This document shows, piece after piece, positions 63,547 through 64,000 of a stretch of DNA of 64,000 nucleotides. The notes beneath the pieces are model-generated. The model searched no databases. It was not told the DNA's origin and saw nothing but the letters and a program-made list of their open reading frames with translations. The stretch lies in NCBI GenBank assembly GCA_934101575.1, contig CAKORJ010000001.1, forward strand, positions 620,001 through 684,000, read 5' to 3'. The stretch's first letter is position 1; every line of letters starts with the position of its first letter. The DNA comes from an uncultured Bacilli bacterium (GTDB lineage Bacteria > Bacillota_I > Bacilli_A > RF39 > UBA660). A program made the translations under genes and the position numbers.

Positions 63547-64000
63547 TTGTGTAATTTAATTGCTCATAGAGGGCGTAATTCTTCAATATTTGGTGAAAAT
63601 ACTAAAGAAGGGATTTTTGATTCTTTTAATAGTTCTTATGTATCTGGTGTAGAGATTGATGTTAGAATTACTAAAGATAATAAAATTGTTGTTATTCATG
63701 ATATGACTATTAATAGGACTAGTGATGGATATGGTTTTGTTAATAGGATGTCTTTTTGGAAACTTAGGAAATATAATTTTGGTACTAGTGAGAATAATTC
63801 TAAAATATGTTTACTTAAGGATGTTCTTAGAGGTGTTTCTAAGGATAAAATTGTTTTGATTGAAATAAAGTGTGAGCTTTGTGATATAGATAGATTTGTT
63901 AAATACTTTGTTAAGACTGTTAAACCTTTTATTGATAAGAATATTTATGTTATGAGTTTTAATAGTAATATTATTAGAACTATTAAAGATAAGTTTCCTT
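63547..64000 (+). CDS. Glycerophosphodiester phosphodiesterase (3' part beyond window)
   Basis: About 150 residues visible. AHRGRNSS, ENTKEGIFDSF, GVEIDVRITKDNKIVVIHDMTINRTSDG are the GDPD metal and catalytic motifs (His-Arg, Glu-x-Asp, His). Cleaves glycerophosphodiesters to glycerol-3-phosphate and an alcohol. TTG 63547 is set by GGTGAT 4 nt upstream; ATG 63535 and GTG 63538 are in frame but overlap that site. No signal peptide seen. Open at the right edge. Confidence 0.9.
   Translation, partial: MCNLIAHRGRNSSIFGENTKEGIFDSFNSSYVSGVEIDVRITKDNKIVVIHDMTINRTSDGYGFVNRMSFWKLRKYNFGTSENNSKICLLKDVLRGVSKDKIVLIEIKCELCDIDRFVKYFVKTVKPFIDKNIYVMSFNSNIIRTIKDKFP

Noticed and set aside
1..64000. Mycoplasma-type code (TGA as Trp)
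   Set aside because: Tryptophans are TGG in all conserved genes, and TGA ends real genes (18632; murT overlapping gatD).
1..64000. CRISPR arrays, insertion sequences, rRNA
   Set aside because: No spaced direct repeats, transposase frames or rRNA stretches were seen.
1..64000. Many plus-strand Leu/Phe/Tyr-rich ORFs opposite real genes
   Set aside because: They are antisense artefacts of AT-rich coding sequence, without ribosome sites or family resemblance.

Overview
The window looks like chromosome of an uncultured, very AT-rich, spore-forming Bacillota, most likely a small-genome gut Bacilli lineage of the RF39/RFN20/Erysipelotrichales type. The grounds are extreme A+T content, Firmicutes-only genes (sepF, divIVA, lspA, ylmC/ymxH, scpA/scpB, T-box leaders), sporulation genes (spoIIAA, sigF, spoVAC-spoVAD-spoVAE, sigG, spoVIF) and the standard genetic code (TGA is a true stop, for example at 18632 and at the murT/gatD overlap). 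The lineage is inferred from gene content, not from a marker tree.

Layout. 0-5.1 kb: exported proteins, namely two Gly-rich surface proteins whose 5' ends carry G homopolymers and a transglutaminase-like/L,D-transpeptidase protein. 5.2-14.6 kb: remains of the ylm/division cluster (ylmC, lspA, rluD, sepF, divIVA, T-box-ileS) with sirtuin, thioredoxin-like and small membrane genes mixed in. 14.7-19.7 kb: an envelope glycosylation operon (YfhO, GT2, GtrA) and a lipid-flippase-like protein. 19.7-26.9 kb: sigG, rsmI, mutS, T-box-DUF1653-serS and a DnaI-like helicase loader. 26.9-31.2 kb: small membrane proteins, a divergent murT-gatD pair and a CmpB-like membrane protein. 31.3-35.9 kb: a large intact Gly-rich surface protein and T-box-asnS. 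35.9-43.6 kb: accessory and unknown genes, ending at tRNA-Leu(CAA). 43.7-53.2 kb: scpB/scpA, spoVAE/AD/AC, sigF/spoIIAA, a TrmH-type methyltransferase, a YgjP-like protease, ruvB, ruvA and tdk. 53.2-62.2 kb: a broken lectin-like surface gene, spoVIF, der, membrane proteins, a ~560-nt noncoding RNA locus, a LysM protein and a cysteine desulfurase. 62.4-64 kb: tRNA-Gly(TCC), a decayed phage-type HNH gene and the start of a glycerophosphodiesterase.

The most distinctive signal is a dispersed family of surface-protein genes. Four of them start right behind an almost identical element in which the hairpin terminating the upstream gene also carries a -35 box, exactly 17 bp from a TATTAT -10 box. 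A fifth copy lies upstream of the yfhO-type gene. Two of the surface genes carry uninterrupted G10 and G11 tracts just after the start codon, and both tract lengths put the gene out of frame. A third carries an interrupted, in-frame version. This is the pattern expected for slipped-strand phase variation. Other unusual points are a spoIIAA-sigF operon with no spoIIAB and no phosphorylatable serine in SpoIIAA, a GatD homologue lacking both catalytic residues, a transglutaminase domain lacking Cys and His, and a large structured-looking RNA with its own promoter and terminator.
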